From Cyanobacteria bacterium FACHB-502 (GTDB lineage: Bacteria > Cyanobacteriota > Cyanobacteriia > Elainellales > Elainellaceae): 64,000 nucleotides of DNA. The stretch covers positions 868,001-932,000 of the forward strand of contig JACJNZ010000039.1 of the NCBI GenBank assembly GCA_014695325.1, written 5' to 3'. Shown in pieces: positions 1 to 9,453 of the stretch (its first letter is position 1; every line of letters starts with the position of its first letter). The notes below the pieces were generated by a model. The model had not been told where the DNA came from and searched no databases. It saw nothing but the letters and a program-made list of their open reading frames with translations. A program made the position numbers and the translations under genes.

Positions 1-1445
1 CGCAAAACGTTCAGCTTCAAAATGCTTCAGATGTTTCATCTGTCGAAGATTTACTGATAACAGAACAAACAGCACCTTTTCGAAGCTTTAATAAACGAAT
101 TGTCGCGCTGTTTCAAAACTTGGGAACGTTGGCTTTATTAGCGATCGCATTTCCCTTTAATCTCACGGTTGTTCTTTTATCGCTGCTGTGGAGCTGGATT
201 AGTCGTCCTTTCCAGAAACCTCGTACGGTTGCTGAGTTTCCCAAAACGGTATTAATTGCGGGAGCAAGAATGACCAAAACGCTGCAACTGGCGCGATCGT
301 TTTATGAAGCCGGACATCGCGCAATTATTATCGACACTGAGAAATTCTGGCTGAACGGTAATCAATACTCGAATGCAGTTGATGCATTTTATACAGTTCC
401 TGACCCTGCTAAAGATTGGGAAGGCTATCAACGAAAACTGCGATCGATCGCTGAGCAAGAGAAAGTTGATTTATTTATTCCGGTTGCCATTTTTGCAGTG
501 ATTTACCCAGACGGTGTCAATGAACATCCGCTCGAAGGCTACTGTGAAGTGTTGCACTTTAATGCCGACACTACACGAATGCTAGACGACAAATTTGCGT
601 TTGCGGAAAAGGCGCGATCGTTAGGCTTATCCGTTCCCAAATCGTTCAAAATCACTGCACCAGAACAAGTTTTGAATTTCGACTTTTCACAAGAGCAGAA
701 TCCCTACATTCTCAAAAGCATTCCTTACGATGCTGTGCGTCGCCTGGACATGACTAAACTGCCCTGCGCCACGCCTGAAGAAACGGCTGCTTTTGTGAAC
801 AGCTTACCGATCAGCGAAGACAAGCCCTGGATTATGCAGGAGTTTATTCGCGGCAAGGAATACTGCACCCACAGCACCGTGCGGAACGGCAAATCAACAC
901 TCTACTGCTGCTGTCCCTCCTCGGCGTTTCAAGTGAACTACGAGAATGTCGATAAACCCGAAATTAGCGACTGGATCACCCGTCTTCTCGCAGGCGTTGA
1001 CGGCATCGGACAGGCTTCTTTTGACATCATTCAAACCGAAGATGGAACCGTTTACCCGATCGAGTGTAACCCTCGCACTCATACGGCAGTGACGCTGTTC
1101 TACAACCACCCCGGCGTCGCAGATGCTTACCTCAATCCAGAACCCCCCGCCGAACCCCTACACCCGCTTCCAGATGCCAAGCCGACCTACTGGCTCTATC
1201 ACGAACTCTGGCGATTGAATGAGGTGCTATTTCCCCGAAAGGGAACTGCGAAGCAACCGATCAAACAGCTTCAAACCTGGTTGAGCAACATCACAAGCGG
1301 CACAGATGCCCTGTTCAGAGTCAACGATCCCCTCCCGTTTCTAATGGTGCATCACTGGCAAATTCCCTTATTGATTCTCGAAAACTTGCGCCAACTCAGG
1401 GGATGGATCAGAATCGATTTCAATATTGGTGAATTGATTGAGTAG
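1..1445 (+). CDS. mysC: MysC-like ATP-grasp ligase (5' end outside window)
   Basis: The reading frame is open from the left edge (first full codon at base 3). No ATG or GTG occurs before a TTG at 120, so the true start lies off the window and the protein is N-terminally incomplete here. A hydrophobic stretch near the visible N-terminus precedes a Rossmann-like 'VLIAGARMTKTLQLARSF' segment and an ATP-grasp core with 'DDKFAFAEKARSLGLSVPKSF', 'PWIMQEFIRGKEYCTHST' and a metal/ATP-binding 'YPIECNPRTHTAVT'. This order and wording match, from memory, the cyanobacterial MysC family, which ligates glycine to 4-deoxygadusol to give mycosporine-glycine, a UV sunscreen. Partners mysA and mysB would be expected just upstream, outside the window. 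Another ATP-grasp ligase of the same family is possible. Confidence 0.75.
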   Translation, partial: QNVQLQNASDVSSVEDLLITEQTAPFRSFNKRIVALFQNLGTLALLAIAFPFNLTVVLLSLLWSWISRPFQKPRTVAEFPKTVLIAGARMTKTLQLARSFYEAGHRAIIIDTEKFWLNGNQYSNAVDAFYTVPDPAKDWEGYQRKLRSIAEQEKVDLFIPVAIFAVIYPDGVNEHPLEGYCEVLHFNADTTRMLDDKFAFAEKARSLGLSVPKSFKITAPEQVLNFDFSQEQNPYILKSIPYDAVRRLDMTKLPCATPEETAAFVNSLPISEDKPWIMQEFIRGKEYCTHSTVRNGKSTLYCCCPSSAFQVNYENVDKPEISDWITRLLAGVDGIGQASFDIIQTEDGTVYPIECNPRTHTAVTLFYNHPGVADAYLNPEPPAEPLHPLPDAKPTYWLYHELWRLNEVLFPRKGTAKQPIKQLQTWLSNITSGTDALFRVNDPLPFLMVHHWQIPLLILENLRQLRGWIRIDFNIGELIE

Positions 1446-1496
1446 TGAATCAGAATTGAAATTGGAGGATAAACACGATTAATTCTTGCAGGATCG

Positions 1497-1994
1497 TTAG
1501 CGATAGTGTAGCTCACGGTGTTTTAAGCCTTTAGATTTCAAAGCTTCTCGATGAGTAAGACACTCTAGAGCCATTGCACCAATATGGCGATTGATGAAAT
1601 AGCGACTCATTACGTCGAGGGAGAGGTATTTGGCTCCAGCAATTAGCCTCAGGCAGTTCGATGCACTACAGAGGCAGATGAAGGGAGAAGTCATATCCCA
1701 TTCAGTGCTGGGGTAGAAAAAAGATAGCTCGTCTCCAGGCTGGATGTCTCGCGCTGCTTTAAGCTCCATCCGGGTAGTATCAACAATGACATTGGGATCA
1801 CAGCTATGATTCAGGTTGGCAAGACAAGCGTAGTCTTCAATGCTAGAGTCGTAGCTGATCTGAATGCTCGTGTAGGTGGGCTTGGCAATAGTTTTGTAGC
1901 TGCTCATCTTGTAAAAGGTTTCACCCTCGGAGATTGGCATTGTTGCGATCAACTGCTTGCCTTTTCCATCGATCGCGGCTTTCACTTGCATCAT
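1497..1994 (-). CDS. SET-domain protein (putative lysine methyltransferase)
   Basis: This 165-aa protein has the hallmarks of a compact SET domain. They are 'LANLNHSCDPN' (the NHSCxPN pseudoknot motif), 'AARDIQPGDELSFFYPSTEW' (the usual [IL]xxGDEL..Y strand with the catalytic-type Tyr), and a Cys-rich 'CLCSASNC' segment at the post-SET position. SET proteins transfer methyl groups from SAM to lysines of proteins; a substrate cannot be told from sequence. ATG at 1994 is preceded by GAGGAG six bases upstream on the coding strand, which fixes the start. It lies 63 bp downstream of, and in the same direction as, the heme-oxygenase-fold gene, so the two probably form one operon that converges on mysC. 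Confidence 0.75.
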   Translation of the reverse strand: MMQVKAAIDGKGKQLIATMPISEGETFYKMSSYKTIAKPTYTSIQISYDSSIEDYACLANLNHSCDPNVIVDTTRMELKAARDIQPGDELSFFYPSTEWDMTSPFICLCSASNCLRLIAGAKYLSLDVMSRYFINRHIGAMALECLTHREALKSKGLKHRELHYR

Positions 1995-2057
1995 GAATTT
2001 CTCCTCACTCTTAAAAATTGTGAATCTCGGCTGTAGAACAAGGGATTAGAGCGCGAT

Positions 2058-2918
2058 TTAGCTAGCGGCAGCTAAGGCTTGTACACTTTCCTGTAGCTCC
2101 TGTTGAACGCGCCGGAAAAACAGCATCTGAACATCGATGAAATGAGCGAATCCCTGCCTTGCCCACTCCCCAATCTGCTCCTCCGTTGCGTTGCTATATT
2201 GAATTGCTTGATTCAGTGCTAGCAGTGCATCATCGGAGTGATCAGCTTCTACTCCCCGCGTCTCGAAAGTGCCATGAATCGCAATCCAATACCAGGGGCT
2301 AACCACTCCCTGTGGGTATTGCACCTTGCTGCGCCGGATAAATTGCCCAAAAGAATTTTTTTTCTGTTCTGAGAAGAACACAGCGTTGATAATACTGCAC
2401 TCATTACTACCAATGGTTTCAGCTCCAGCATGAAATCCGATCGCTCGCACTAGGCTACCAAGGTCATCTGGGCGGGCAGCATATCCTTCTCGCACCTCTT
2501 CCAGTACCTTAGGGAGCCACGCACCCGCTTGGGCAATTTGGTTAACTTCTGCGGGAGTTAGATTGGCGTATTCTGCCAGCTTGTCTAACAGTGCATAGGA
2601 CAATGTTCGATGGGAAACTGCTGTTCTGGGATCGCGGAACTCCTCGATTGAAGCAGAAAACACATGGGCTGCAACATCCATACTGCGTTCGGCGTGAGCT
2701 GCGATCGTACAATTTTGATCTTTAAATAGAGGACTTGAGCCAATCACACTGGCAAGTTGCGGCACCAGAAAGCTGTAGGTTCTACCATAGGTGACAAATC
2801 TCTGCATAAAAGTGTAGAGGGTCTTAGGACTGACCACAGCCTCTCTACAGGAAAGCTCCATCACCCGATTGATGGAAGGCTCGTCAAACCAGCACTGCAA
2901 GGTTTCTAGCGTAATCAT
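2058..2918 (-). CDS. Heme-oxygenase-fold (DUF3865/CADD-like) protein
   Basis: This 286-aa, almost entirely helical protein has no signal peptide or membrane segment. The segments 'GFHAGAETIGSNEC' (161-174) and 'WYWIAIHGTFE' (209-219) followed by 'VEADHSDDAL' (223-232) resemble the metal-binding helices of heme-oxygenase-like proteins of the DUF3865/CADD group. Candidate ligands are H163, E167, H215, E219 and H227, but the spacing is not the exact HxxxDxxH of proven di-iron oxidases, so catalytic competence is unproven. Members of the fold include di-iron oxidases that act on amino acids or fatty acids. It is the first gene of the pair with the SET protein. The ATG at 2918 has only a weak GAGG upstream. 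The family call is by remembered resemblance. Confidence 0.5.
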   Translation of the reverse strand: MITLETLQCWFDEPSINRVMELSCREAVVSPKTLYTFMQRFVTYGRTYSFLVPQLASVIGSSPLFKDQNCTIAAHAERSMDVAAHVFSASIEEFRDPRTAVSHRTLSYALLDKLAEYANLTPAEVNQIAQAGAWLPKVLEEVREGYAARPDDLGSLVRAIGFHAGAETIGSNECSIINAVFFSEQKKNSFGQFIRRSKVQYPQGVVSPWYWIAIHGTFETRGVEADHSDDALLALNQAIQYSNATEEQIGEWARQGFAHFIDVQMLFFRRVQQELQESVQALAAAS

Positions 2919-3499
2919 TTTTAAGCCTCACATCTGTGGAAATTTGATTGTTTGTCGCAAAAGCGAACCTACACTGCGTTAGTGGAGCAGCGTTTAGACC
3001 CGCTCAAACTCAATGCAAAGCCAGCTATTCTCAGGAGAGTGACGATCGCGCTCAATCACTCCTTCTAAGGAGAACAGCACAGGACTGAAAAGGTTAGTAT
3101 GAACTGCTGTCAAATGATGTTGACAACCAGTTTGGTACTAGAAAGCTTACAAAGACATCAAACTGATTCAACGTTTATTGAATCAAGCACATAACCCGCA
3201 CTTGTGCGCCAAGAAAAAGCCTGTGCGAACTTTTAATGAATCACTTGAGGAACACAGAGGGGTGATACTCGGTTGCTAACAGGGAACATCAGCAGGGATG
3301 ACTTAGTGCATCCATAATTTCCACAATTCTTATAATTTTCCAAGGAAATGGGATCAGTAATCCCACGGAAATTAGTCTATTCTCATCCTTGCCTGGCTGC
3401 TTCTCTTCACACTTATCAAACTGATAAGGGGTATAAACCGATAGTTATGACTATCCAGCTTATAGAAATCTTTAAAAGACCTAGGCAGCTTGCCCGGCA
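2919..3499. other. 581-bp gap upstream of the heme-oxygenase-like gene
   Basis: I see no coding sequence or RNA gene here. It should contain the promoter of the minus-strand pair ending at 1497 and the 3' flank of pcrA. Two short perfect inverted repeats are visible: TGGGAT-CAGTA-ATCCCA near 3352-3368 and CTTATCA-AAC-TGATAAG at 3412-3428. Neither is followed by a clear T-run. Confidence 0.5.
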
Positions 3500-5839
3500 C
3501 TACTCAACCTTCTGAAGCGGGGTCAGCTTCGGATCGATAATCTTCTGTCCCATGCCGGGAAACTTGATCGCGAGACAGGCTTTGTTTCCAGCTCCAAAAA
3601 TGTGCGTCACCTGACCTGTGCCAAACGATCGATGAATGACGCGATCACCCACCGTCCAGTCCTGCTGGGGATAGCTGGGGGAACTGGCCGCCTGTTTGCG
3701 AACTTCCCGGATTGGGGTGGTCATCTTTTTGGGAATTGCATTGGCAACGCTGCTGAGCAAAAGCTCCTTCGGCAGTTCCGCTAAGAATAGGGATGGGCTG
3801 GCAGGTTCGCGGGAGCCGTAGAGTCGCCGCTCGCGGGCATAGCTGAGGAACAGACGCTCCTGGGCACGGGTAATGCCGACGTAGCAGAGCCGCCGCTCTT
3901 CTTCCAGGGATTTTGGGTCTTCCAGCGATCGAAAATTGGGAAATAATCCCTGCTCCAGCCCAACGAGAAACACGACCGGGAATTCCAGACCCTTCGAGGA
4001 ATGCAGCGTCATCAGCGAAACTTTTTCCTGGGCGGCTTCGTTCAGGTTATCCAGGTCAGACGCGAGCGAGGCATTTCCCAGGAAGAGCGACAGATTCGAC
4101 TCTTCGTTGTCTTCCTCGAATTGCAGCACGGCGTTGTAAAGTTCCTGCACGTTTTGCAGCCGTTCCAGTGCTTCGTCGGTTCCTTGTTCGCGTAAGTCCT
4201 GCAAGTAGTGGGAATCATCAAGAATGCCCTGCACAATCTCCGATGCTGAAGAGCCTTCGATCTTCGACTGCCAGTATTCAATCATCCGACCAAACGCCAG
4301 TACAGGCTTCGCCGATCGCCCTGCCAAAGTCTGCACCGAAGTTTCATCGCTGAGGATTTGCCAGAGGGGAACGTTTAGCTCCCTCGCAGCTTTTTCGAGC
4401 CGATCGATCGTTGCCTTTCCAATTCCCCGCCGAGGTACGTTGATAATCCGCTTCAGGCTGATCGAGTCGTCTGGGTTTGCAATCAGGCGCAGATATGCCA
4501 GCACGTCTTTCACTTCTTTGCGATCGTAAAACCGCAGCCCGCCGACAATGTTGTAAGGAATGCCATATTGCACCAACACTTCTTCAAACGCCCGTGACTG
4601 AGCATTCGTGCGGTAAAGAATTGCAAAACTGCCCCAGTTTAGCTCCGGGTTGACCAGTTCCATTTCCCGCAGCCGATTCACCACAAAGTTCGCTTCCTGA
4701 ATTTCGTCGTCGGCGCGATAGCAGTAAATTGTTTCTCCCGATCCGCGAGTCGGACGTAATACTTTATCAATTCGCTCAGTGTTGTTTTCGATTAGCTCAT
4801 TTGCTGCCTGGAGAATATTTTCAGTCGAGCGATAATTCTCCTCTAGCTTGACCATTGTGCGCGTATCGTCATCTGGCAAGCCATCACCAAAGTCATCCTG
4901 AAAGTTCATCAGAATCGTAAAATCAGCCGCCCGAAAGGAATAAATCGACTGATCTGCATCACCCACCACGAAAATCGATCGATAATTCCAGTCGTTAAAT
5001 TTCTTCGTATCTTCGCCATTCGTGACGAGTAATCGAATCAAGTCATACTGGGTGCGGTTCGTATCCTGATATTCATCAACCAGAATATGTCTAAACCGTT
5101 TATGCCAGTATGCCAACACCTGATCATTCTGCCGGAATAAACGCACAGGCATCAAAATCAGATCGTCAAAATCTAGCGCATTATTCTGAGCGAGCCGCTG
5201 CTCATACTCGGCGTAAATATTTGAAATCACCCGTCCGCGATAGTTGTTCTGCTCCCGCTCCAGGTCGCTCGGCGAATAGCCCTGGTTTTTAGCATTGCTG
5301 ATCGCATAGCGAACCGATCGCGGCTCAAATTTCTTATCGTCCAAATTCTGATTAACGACAATTTCTTTGACTAAACTCTGCGCGTCCGACTCGTCCAAAA
5401 TTGAAAAGTTACGGTTCCAGGAATAGCCCTGCTCACTCTGATACTTCTCGATGTCAAACCGCAGAATCCGGGCACAAAGGGCGTGAAACGTGCCAATCCA
5501 GAGTTCTTTCGTAATGGTTTTATAAACGTGCGATCGCAGCCGAGTTTGCTCAAATGGCGCAAGCGCATCCAGCGGCTTTCCGTACTTTTGCTCCGCTTCC
5601 TGTTCAGAAAACAGCTTCTCGATCCGCTCCTTCATCTCCTTCGCCGCTTTGTTAGTAAAGGTGACAGCCAGGATATTTTCCGGGTCAACGCGATGATTCA
5701 TCACCATATTGGCAATCCGGTAGGTCAGGGCGCGGGTCTTCCCCGATCCGGCTCCGGCAACCACAAGCAAAGGACCACAGTAATGCTCAACGGCACGCCG
5801 CTGGGAAGGATTGAGATGACTGGTAATGTCAACGCGCAT
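3500..5839 (-). CDS. pcrA: UvrD/PcrA-type superfamily 1 DNA helicase
   Basis: This is a 3'-5' ATP-dependent helicase of nucleotide-excision and replication-fork repair. The 779-aa protein has the full SF1 motif series: Q-motif and Walker A 'VVAGAGSGKTRALTYRI' near the N-terminus, 'AVTFTNKAAKEM', Walker B 'ILVDEYQDTN', 'VVGDADQSIYSFRAAD', 'LEENYRST', 'LMTLHSSKGLEF' and 'EERRLCYVGITRAQERL'. The C-terminal part ends in a Tudor-like 'VGDRVIHRSFGTGQV' module, typical of PcrA/UvrD proteins that contact RNA polymerase. Length and start (ATG at 5839, immediately before MRVDITSHLNPSQ) fit the family. It is transcribed alone, away from leuC. Assignment to PcrA rather than UvrD/Rep follows usage for cyanobacteria. 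Confidence 0.93.
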   Translation of the reverse strand: MRVDITSHLNPSQRRAVEHYCGPLLVVAGAGSGKTRALTYRIANMVMNHRVDPENILAVTFTNKAAKEMKERIEKLFSEQEAEQKYGKPLDALAPFEQTRLRSHVYKTITKELWIGTFHALCARILRFDIEKYQSEQGYSWNRNFSILDESDAQSLVKEIVVNQNLDDKKFEPRSVRYAISNAKNQGYSPSDLEREQNNYRGRVISNIYAEYEQRLAQNNALDFDDLILMPVRLFRQNDQVLAYWHKRFRHILVDEYQDTNRTQYDLIRLLVTNGEDTKKFNDWNYRSIFVVGDADQSIYSFRAADFTILMNFQDDFGDGLPDDDTRTMVKLEENYRSTENILQAANELIENNTERIDKVLRPTRGSGETIYCYRADDEIQEANFVVNRLREMELVNPELNWGSFAILYRTNAQSRAFEEVLVQYGIPYNIVGGLRFYDRKEVKDVLAYLRLIANPDDSISLKRIINVPRRGIGKATIDRLEKAARELNVPLWQILSDETSVQTLAGRSAKPVLAFGRMIEYWQSKIEGSSASEIVQGILDDSHYLQDLREQGTDEALERLQNVQELYNAVLQFEEDNEESNLSLFLGNASLASDLDNLNEAAQEKVSLMTLHSSKGLEFPVVFLVGLEQGLFPNFRSLEDPKSLEEERRLCYVGITRAQERLFLSYARERRLYGSREPASPSLFLAELPKELLLSSVANAIPKKMTTPIREVRKQAASSPSYPQQDWTVGDRVIHRSFGTGQVTHIFGAGNKACLAIKFPGMGQKIIDPKLTPLQKVE

Positions 5840-6252
5840 GAGAATCCAGAGATGAAAAGACAGGAGGAGCAGTTCAATAGAGCTAACCGCCGATGATATA
5901 TCTTATCGTCTGCGTCTGAGGATCGATCGCCTTTCGCGGGGACGATCGCCACCGATGAGAGACGGCATTGTACCTAAAACTTATGAGAAGAGTTAGGGTT
6001 CCTGCAAAGGATTAATCACCGATTTACTCATATTTCAAATGTCTTAATCTTGCATTAAAAATATATTGGACATTACCAATCGCCCCTCCTAATCTGGAAG
6101 AGTTAGGTCTAACATCAGCACTTCAGCAAACGAAAGCACCACTGCTCGTTTCACAATCCTCCAGAATTGGGGGATCTAGAGGGGAGAAACCCTCCAGCCA
6201 CCTGTCACACATCCTTGAGTTCACACATCCTTGAGTAAGGACGATTGCCGCT
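5840..6252. other. Divergent promoter region of pcrA and leuC, with repeats
   Basis: This 413-bp gap is non-coding and separates divergently transcribed genes. It contains HIP1-type GATCG sites near 5880-5960, a 'TCCTCCAGAATTGGGGG' element at 6155-6184 that recurs in inverted form at 30657-30690, and a perfect 16-bp tandem duplication at 6205-6236 just before the leuC ribosome-binding site. The repeat unit TCACACATCCTTGAGT ends 16 bases before the start codon. Confidence 0.55.
6205..6236. repeat. Perfect 16-bp tandem duplication in the leuC leader
   Basis: TCACACATCCTTGAGT occurs twice head to tail with no mismatch. The second copy runs into the AAGG that precedes the leuC start. It is one of about fifteen such two-copy duplications in this window, each with its own unit. 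Confidence 0.9.
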
Positions 6253-7656
6253 ATGAGTAAGGGCACACTGTTCGACAAAGTTTGGGATCTTCACACCGTC
6301 AACACGCTTCCCTCAGGACAAACACAGCTCTTTATCGGGCTGCACCTGATCCACGAAGTCACCAGTCCACAAGCGTTTTCGATGCTGCGCGATCGCGGAT
6401 TAAAAGTGCTGTTTCCCGATCGCACCATTGCCACGGTGGATCACATTGTGCCAACGATCAGCCAGACGCGTCCGTTTGTTGATCCGATGGCGGAAGAAAT
6501 GATGCAGGAACTCGAAAAGAACTGCAAAGAGAATAACATCCGCTTTTATAACATTGGCTCTGGGGGTCAGGGCATTGTTCACGTCATCGCTCCCGAACAG
6601 GGATTGACGCAGCCCGGCATGACGATCGCCTGCGGAGATAGCCACACTTCCACGCATGGCGCATTTGGCGCAATCGCCTTTGGCATTGGAACCAGCCAGG
6701 TACGGGATGTTCTTGCTTCGCAAACCCTGGCACTCGCTAAGCTCAACGTCCGCAAGATTGAAGTCAACGGGACCCTGCCCACCGGAGTCTATGCCAAAGA
6801 CGTGATCCTCCACATCATTCGCACCCTAGGCGTGACGGGTGGCGTGGGCTATGCCTACGAATTCGCTGGAACGACCTTTGAGCAGATGAGCATGGAAGAG
6901 CGCATGACCGTCTGCAATATGGCGATCGAAGGCGGTGCCCGCTGCGGCTATGTCAACCCCGATCGAGTCACTTATGACTATCTCAAAGACCGCAATTTCG
7001 CACCCAAAGGACCCGAGTGGGATCGGGCGATCGACTGGTGGAATTCCCTTCGCAGCAATGCCGATGCTCAATACGATGATATCGTCGTGTTTGATGCCGC
7101 TGACATTCCGCCAACTGTTACTTGGGGCATTACACCCGGTCAGGGAATTGGGGTCAATCAAACGGTTCCTACCCCAGAGGAGTTGTCGGACCAGGATCGG
7201 GCACTGGCTCAAGAGGCATACAGCTACATGAACCTGCAACCCGGACAGCCCATTCAAGGAACGGCGATCGACGTTTGCTTCATCGGAAGCTGCACCAATG
7301 GACGCATCAGTGATTTACGCGAGGCTGCCAAAATTGCCAAGGGTCGATTTGTTGCGGAAGGCATCAAAGCGTTTGTCGTTCCCGGCTCCGAGCAGGTGAA
7401 GCAGCAAGCAGAAGCCGAAGGGCTAAACGAAATCTTTGAAGCGGCAGGCTTTGAGTGGCGAGAACCGGGCTGCTCGATGTGTCTGGCAATGAATCCCGAT
7501 AAGCTCGTCGGCAACCAAATTAGCGCGTCCTCCTCTAACCGCAACTTCAAGGGACGGCAAGGCTCTGCGTCCGGTCGTACCCTGCTGATGAGCCCGGCAA
7601 TGGTGGCGGCAGCGGCAATCACAGGCCAAGTGACTGATGTCCGAGCACTGCTCTAA
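6253..7656 (+). CDS. leuC: 3-isopropylmalate dehydratase large subunit
   Basis: LeuC with LeuD isomerises 2-isopropylmalate to 3-isopropylmalate in leucine synthesis, using a cytosolic [4Fe-4S] aconitase-type enzyme. At 467 aa it is full length. '[11 protein letters not shown]' at the N-terminus, '[13 protein letters not shown]', and the cluster cysteines C347 ('[10 protein letters not shown]'), C407 and C410 ('GCSMC') are all present at the positions usual for bacterial LeuC. The C-terminus '[18 protein letters not shown]' is also typical. ATG at 6253 follows a TAAGGA sequence. leuD follows in the same direction after 226 bp. Confidence 0.97.
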   Translation: MSKGTLFDKVWDLHTVNTLPSGQTQLFIGLHLIHEVTSPQAFSMLRDRGLKVLFPDRTIATVDHIVPTISQTRPFVDPMAEEMMQELEKNCKENNIRFYNIGSGGQGIVHVIAPEQGLTQPGMTIACGDSHTSTHGAFGAIAFGIGTSQVRDVLASQTLALAKLNVRKIEVNGTLPTGVYAKDVILHIIRTLGVTGGVGYAYEFAGTTFEQMSMEERMTVCNMAIEGGARCGYVNPDRVTYDYLKDRNFAPKGPEWDRAIDWWNSLRSNADAQYDDIVVFDAADIPPTVTWGITPGQGIGVNQTVPTPEELSDQDRALAQEAYSYMNLQPGQPIQGTAIDVCFIGSCTNGRISDLREAAKIAKGRFVAEGIKAFVVPGSEQVKQQAEAEGLNEIFEAAGFEWREPGCSMCLAMNPDKLVGNQISASSSNRNFKGRQGSASGRTLLMSPAMVAAAAITGQVTDVRALL

Positions 7657-7882
7657 TATCCCTTCCTTCACTAGAAATGCTGGAACGCTGGCCGTTTGGC
7701 AAGACCTCAGACGGGGCAGATGAGTTAGGAGCGTTCGTTTTAACCGGACGCAAGACAGCAACTTCCTCTTTGCTCAAAGCCTGTGAGGTCGAGAACGAAC
7801 CACTACCCTAGAGCTGATTCCCCTTCCTCACTTCCTCATCTCCTACCCCCTCACTCACCCACTTACCGATAAGGAGAACCCC

Positions 7883-8485
7883 ATGAGCCAAATTCAAACC
7901 CTTTCTGGTCGCGCCGTTCCTCTCATCGGCAACGACATCGACACCGATCGCATTATTCCTGCCCGTTTCCTCAAGTGCGTTACCTTCGACGGATTAGGCG
8001 CACAGGTCTTTGCAGACGATCGCGACCAGATGCAGGGACAGCATCCCTTTGACCAGTCGCAGTATCAGGGCGCAACTGTTCTGGTAGCAAATCGCAACTT
8101 TGGCTGTGGATCTTCTCGCGAACACGCACCACAGGCAATCTCAAAGTGGGGCATTCGGGCGATCGTGAGCGAAAGCTTCGCCGAGATTTTCTTTGGCAAC
8201 TGTGTCGCGATGGGCATTCCCTGCGTCACAGCAGATCCAGCAGTCGTGACAGAGCTACAGCAACGGATTGCGGCAAATCCTCAGGTATCAGTCACAGTAG
8301 ATCTGGAAGCAATGCAGGTGCGGGTCAATGACTTTGTGGCTCCGGTGCAGATGGGAGCCGGACCTCGCAGTATGTTCCTCAGCGGAACCTGGGATGCTTG
8401 TGGTCAGCTCGTTGCCCAAGCCGATCGCATTCGTCAAACCGCCGCAAACTTGCCCTATGTGAGCTGGAGCCAGGCAGCTTCTTGA
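7883..8485 (+). CDS. leuD: 3-isopropylmalate dehydratase small subunit
   Basis: This is the small, swivelling subunit of isopropylmalate isomerase, 200 aa. '[16 protein letters not shown]' near the N-terminus, '[16 protein letters not shown]' in the middle and '[15 protein letters not shown]' are characteristic LeuD motifs. The ATG at 7883 is preceded by AAGGAG at a 6-base spacing, a strong ribosome-binding site. The 226-bp space from leuC holds no gene and includes a C/T-rich tract (about 7808-7875), so leuD may be co-transcribed or have its own promoter. Confidence 0.97.
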   Translation: MSQIQTLSGRAVPLIGNDIDTDRIIPARFLKCVTFDGLGAQVFADDRDQMQGQHPFDQSQYQGATVLVANRNFGCGSSREHAPQAISKWGIRAIVSESFAEIFFGNCVAMGIPCVTADPAVVTELQQRIAANPQVSVTVDLEAMQVRVNDFVAPVQMGAGPRSMFLSGTWDACGQLVAQADRIRQTAANLPYVSWSQAAS

Positions 8486-8796
8486 AACCTCTTCGTATCC
8501 CCTAATTATCCCTAAAAGAACAGGGCATACTGGATGCAGTGTGTCCTATTAAACTGCTATAACTCAAAAGATAAGGAATCGAGCCTTCGCTTAACGGTCT
8601 AGCACTGAATGATTTTCGGTGGATAGAGTGAAAATATAAGTAACTTTCTCAGGCTCGTAGCCAGTCCAATGATATGTTCTATTCGTACTCGCTGTTTTGG
8701 ATTCGGGATCTCTGCTCCCGCTACCAATGCAGATTTGCTTTTTCACCCCAAATCAGCGAAATTTAACTCTCTCAAAGAATTTTTGAGGCTCCGCCA
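8486..8796. other. 311-bp gap between leuD and the BFN-domain gene
   Basis: It is non-coding as far as I can see, with no convincing hairpin-plus-T-run terminator and no ribosome-binding site beyond weak purines. It probably holds the promoter of the gene starting at 8797. Confidence 0.4.
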
Positions 8797-9303
8797 ATGA
8801 TTGAGATGAAAGTTGCTGGAATTGCCTTAGATGCAGTCTCTCGTAGCCCGATCGTCCTGCTACGAGATGCCTCCGAGCGTCGGCAGTTACCCATCTACAT
8901 TGGTCAAGATCAGGCGAGAGCGATTATTAGCGTTCTGGAAGGGCAGGCTCCACCACGACCGCTCACCCACGACCTGATGGTGAATCTGATGGACGAATGG
9001 GGCATGGTGCTGGAAAAGGTCGTTATTCACTCATTGCAAGATAATACCTTTTACGCCATTCTTCAGATGAAGCAAGGAGAGGTGAAAAAAGAAATCGATT
9101 CCCGCCCCAGCGATGCGATCGCCTTAGCACTGCGAACCAAAAGCCCAATCTGGGTCATGGAAGAAGTCGTTGCCGATGCCTCAATGCCTGTCGATCGCGA
9201 TGCTGATGAAGCCGAGCGCAAAGCCTTTCGCGATTTTCTTTCGAATTTGCGGCCGGGGGACTTTAATCAGGGCGGACGCTTTACCAAGCAGGATGAAGGT
9301 TAA
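8797..9303 (+). CDS. Bifunctional nuclease (BFN/DUF151) domain protein
   Basis: The 168-aa protein is essentially a single DUF151/BFN domain. Its markers are 'MIEMKVAGIALDAVSRSPIVLLRD', 'LPIYIGQDQARAI', 'PRPLTHDLM' and 'IDSRPSDAIALALRTKSPIWV'. (The first marker is quoted in two parts: MIEMKVAGIALDA then VSRSPIVLLRD.) Plant members of the family were reported to have RNase and DNase activity; bacterial members are widely conserved but poorly characterised. No signal peptide is seen, so it should be cytosolic. It stands alone between leuD and the aldo/keto reductase gene, with no evident operon partner. Confidence 0.88.
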   Translation: MIEMKVAGIALDAVSRSPIVLLRDASERRQLPIYIGQDQARAIISVLEGQAPPRPLTHDLMVNLMDEWGMVLEKVVIHSLQDNTFYAILQMKQGEVKKEIDSRPSDAIALALRTKSPIWVMEEVVADASMPVDRDADEAERKAFRDFLSNLRPGDFNQGGRFTKQDEG

Positions 9304-9453
9304 TCAAAACCAGGACATCAGCAGCCCTTCTTATCTTCTTATCAGATGGGCATCTCTTCCGTTCCCTCAGAAATAAAGCCCTAATAAAGCTCTCCACCCC
9401 TTCATTCAATCCGCAATCCTGAGCGACCCGATCGCGTCTCCGTAGAATTGTTC

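Noticed and set aside
1806-2036. Open frame antisense to the SET-domain gene
   Set aside because: Its translation shows no family pattern, and the opposite strand has clear SET motifs with a good ribosome-binding site.
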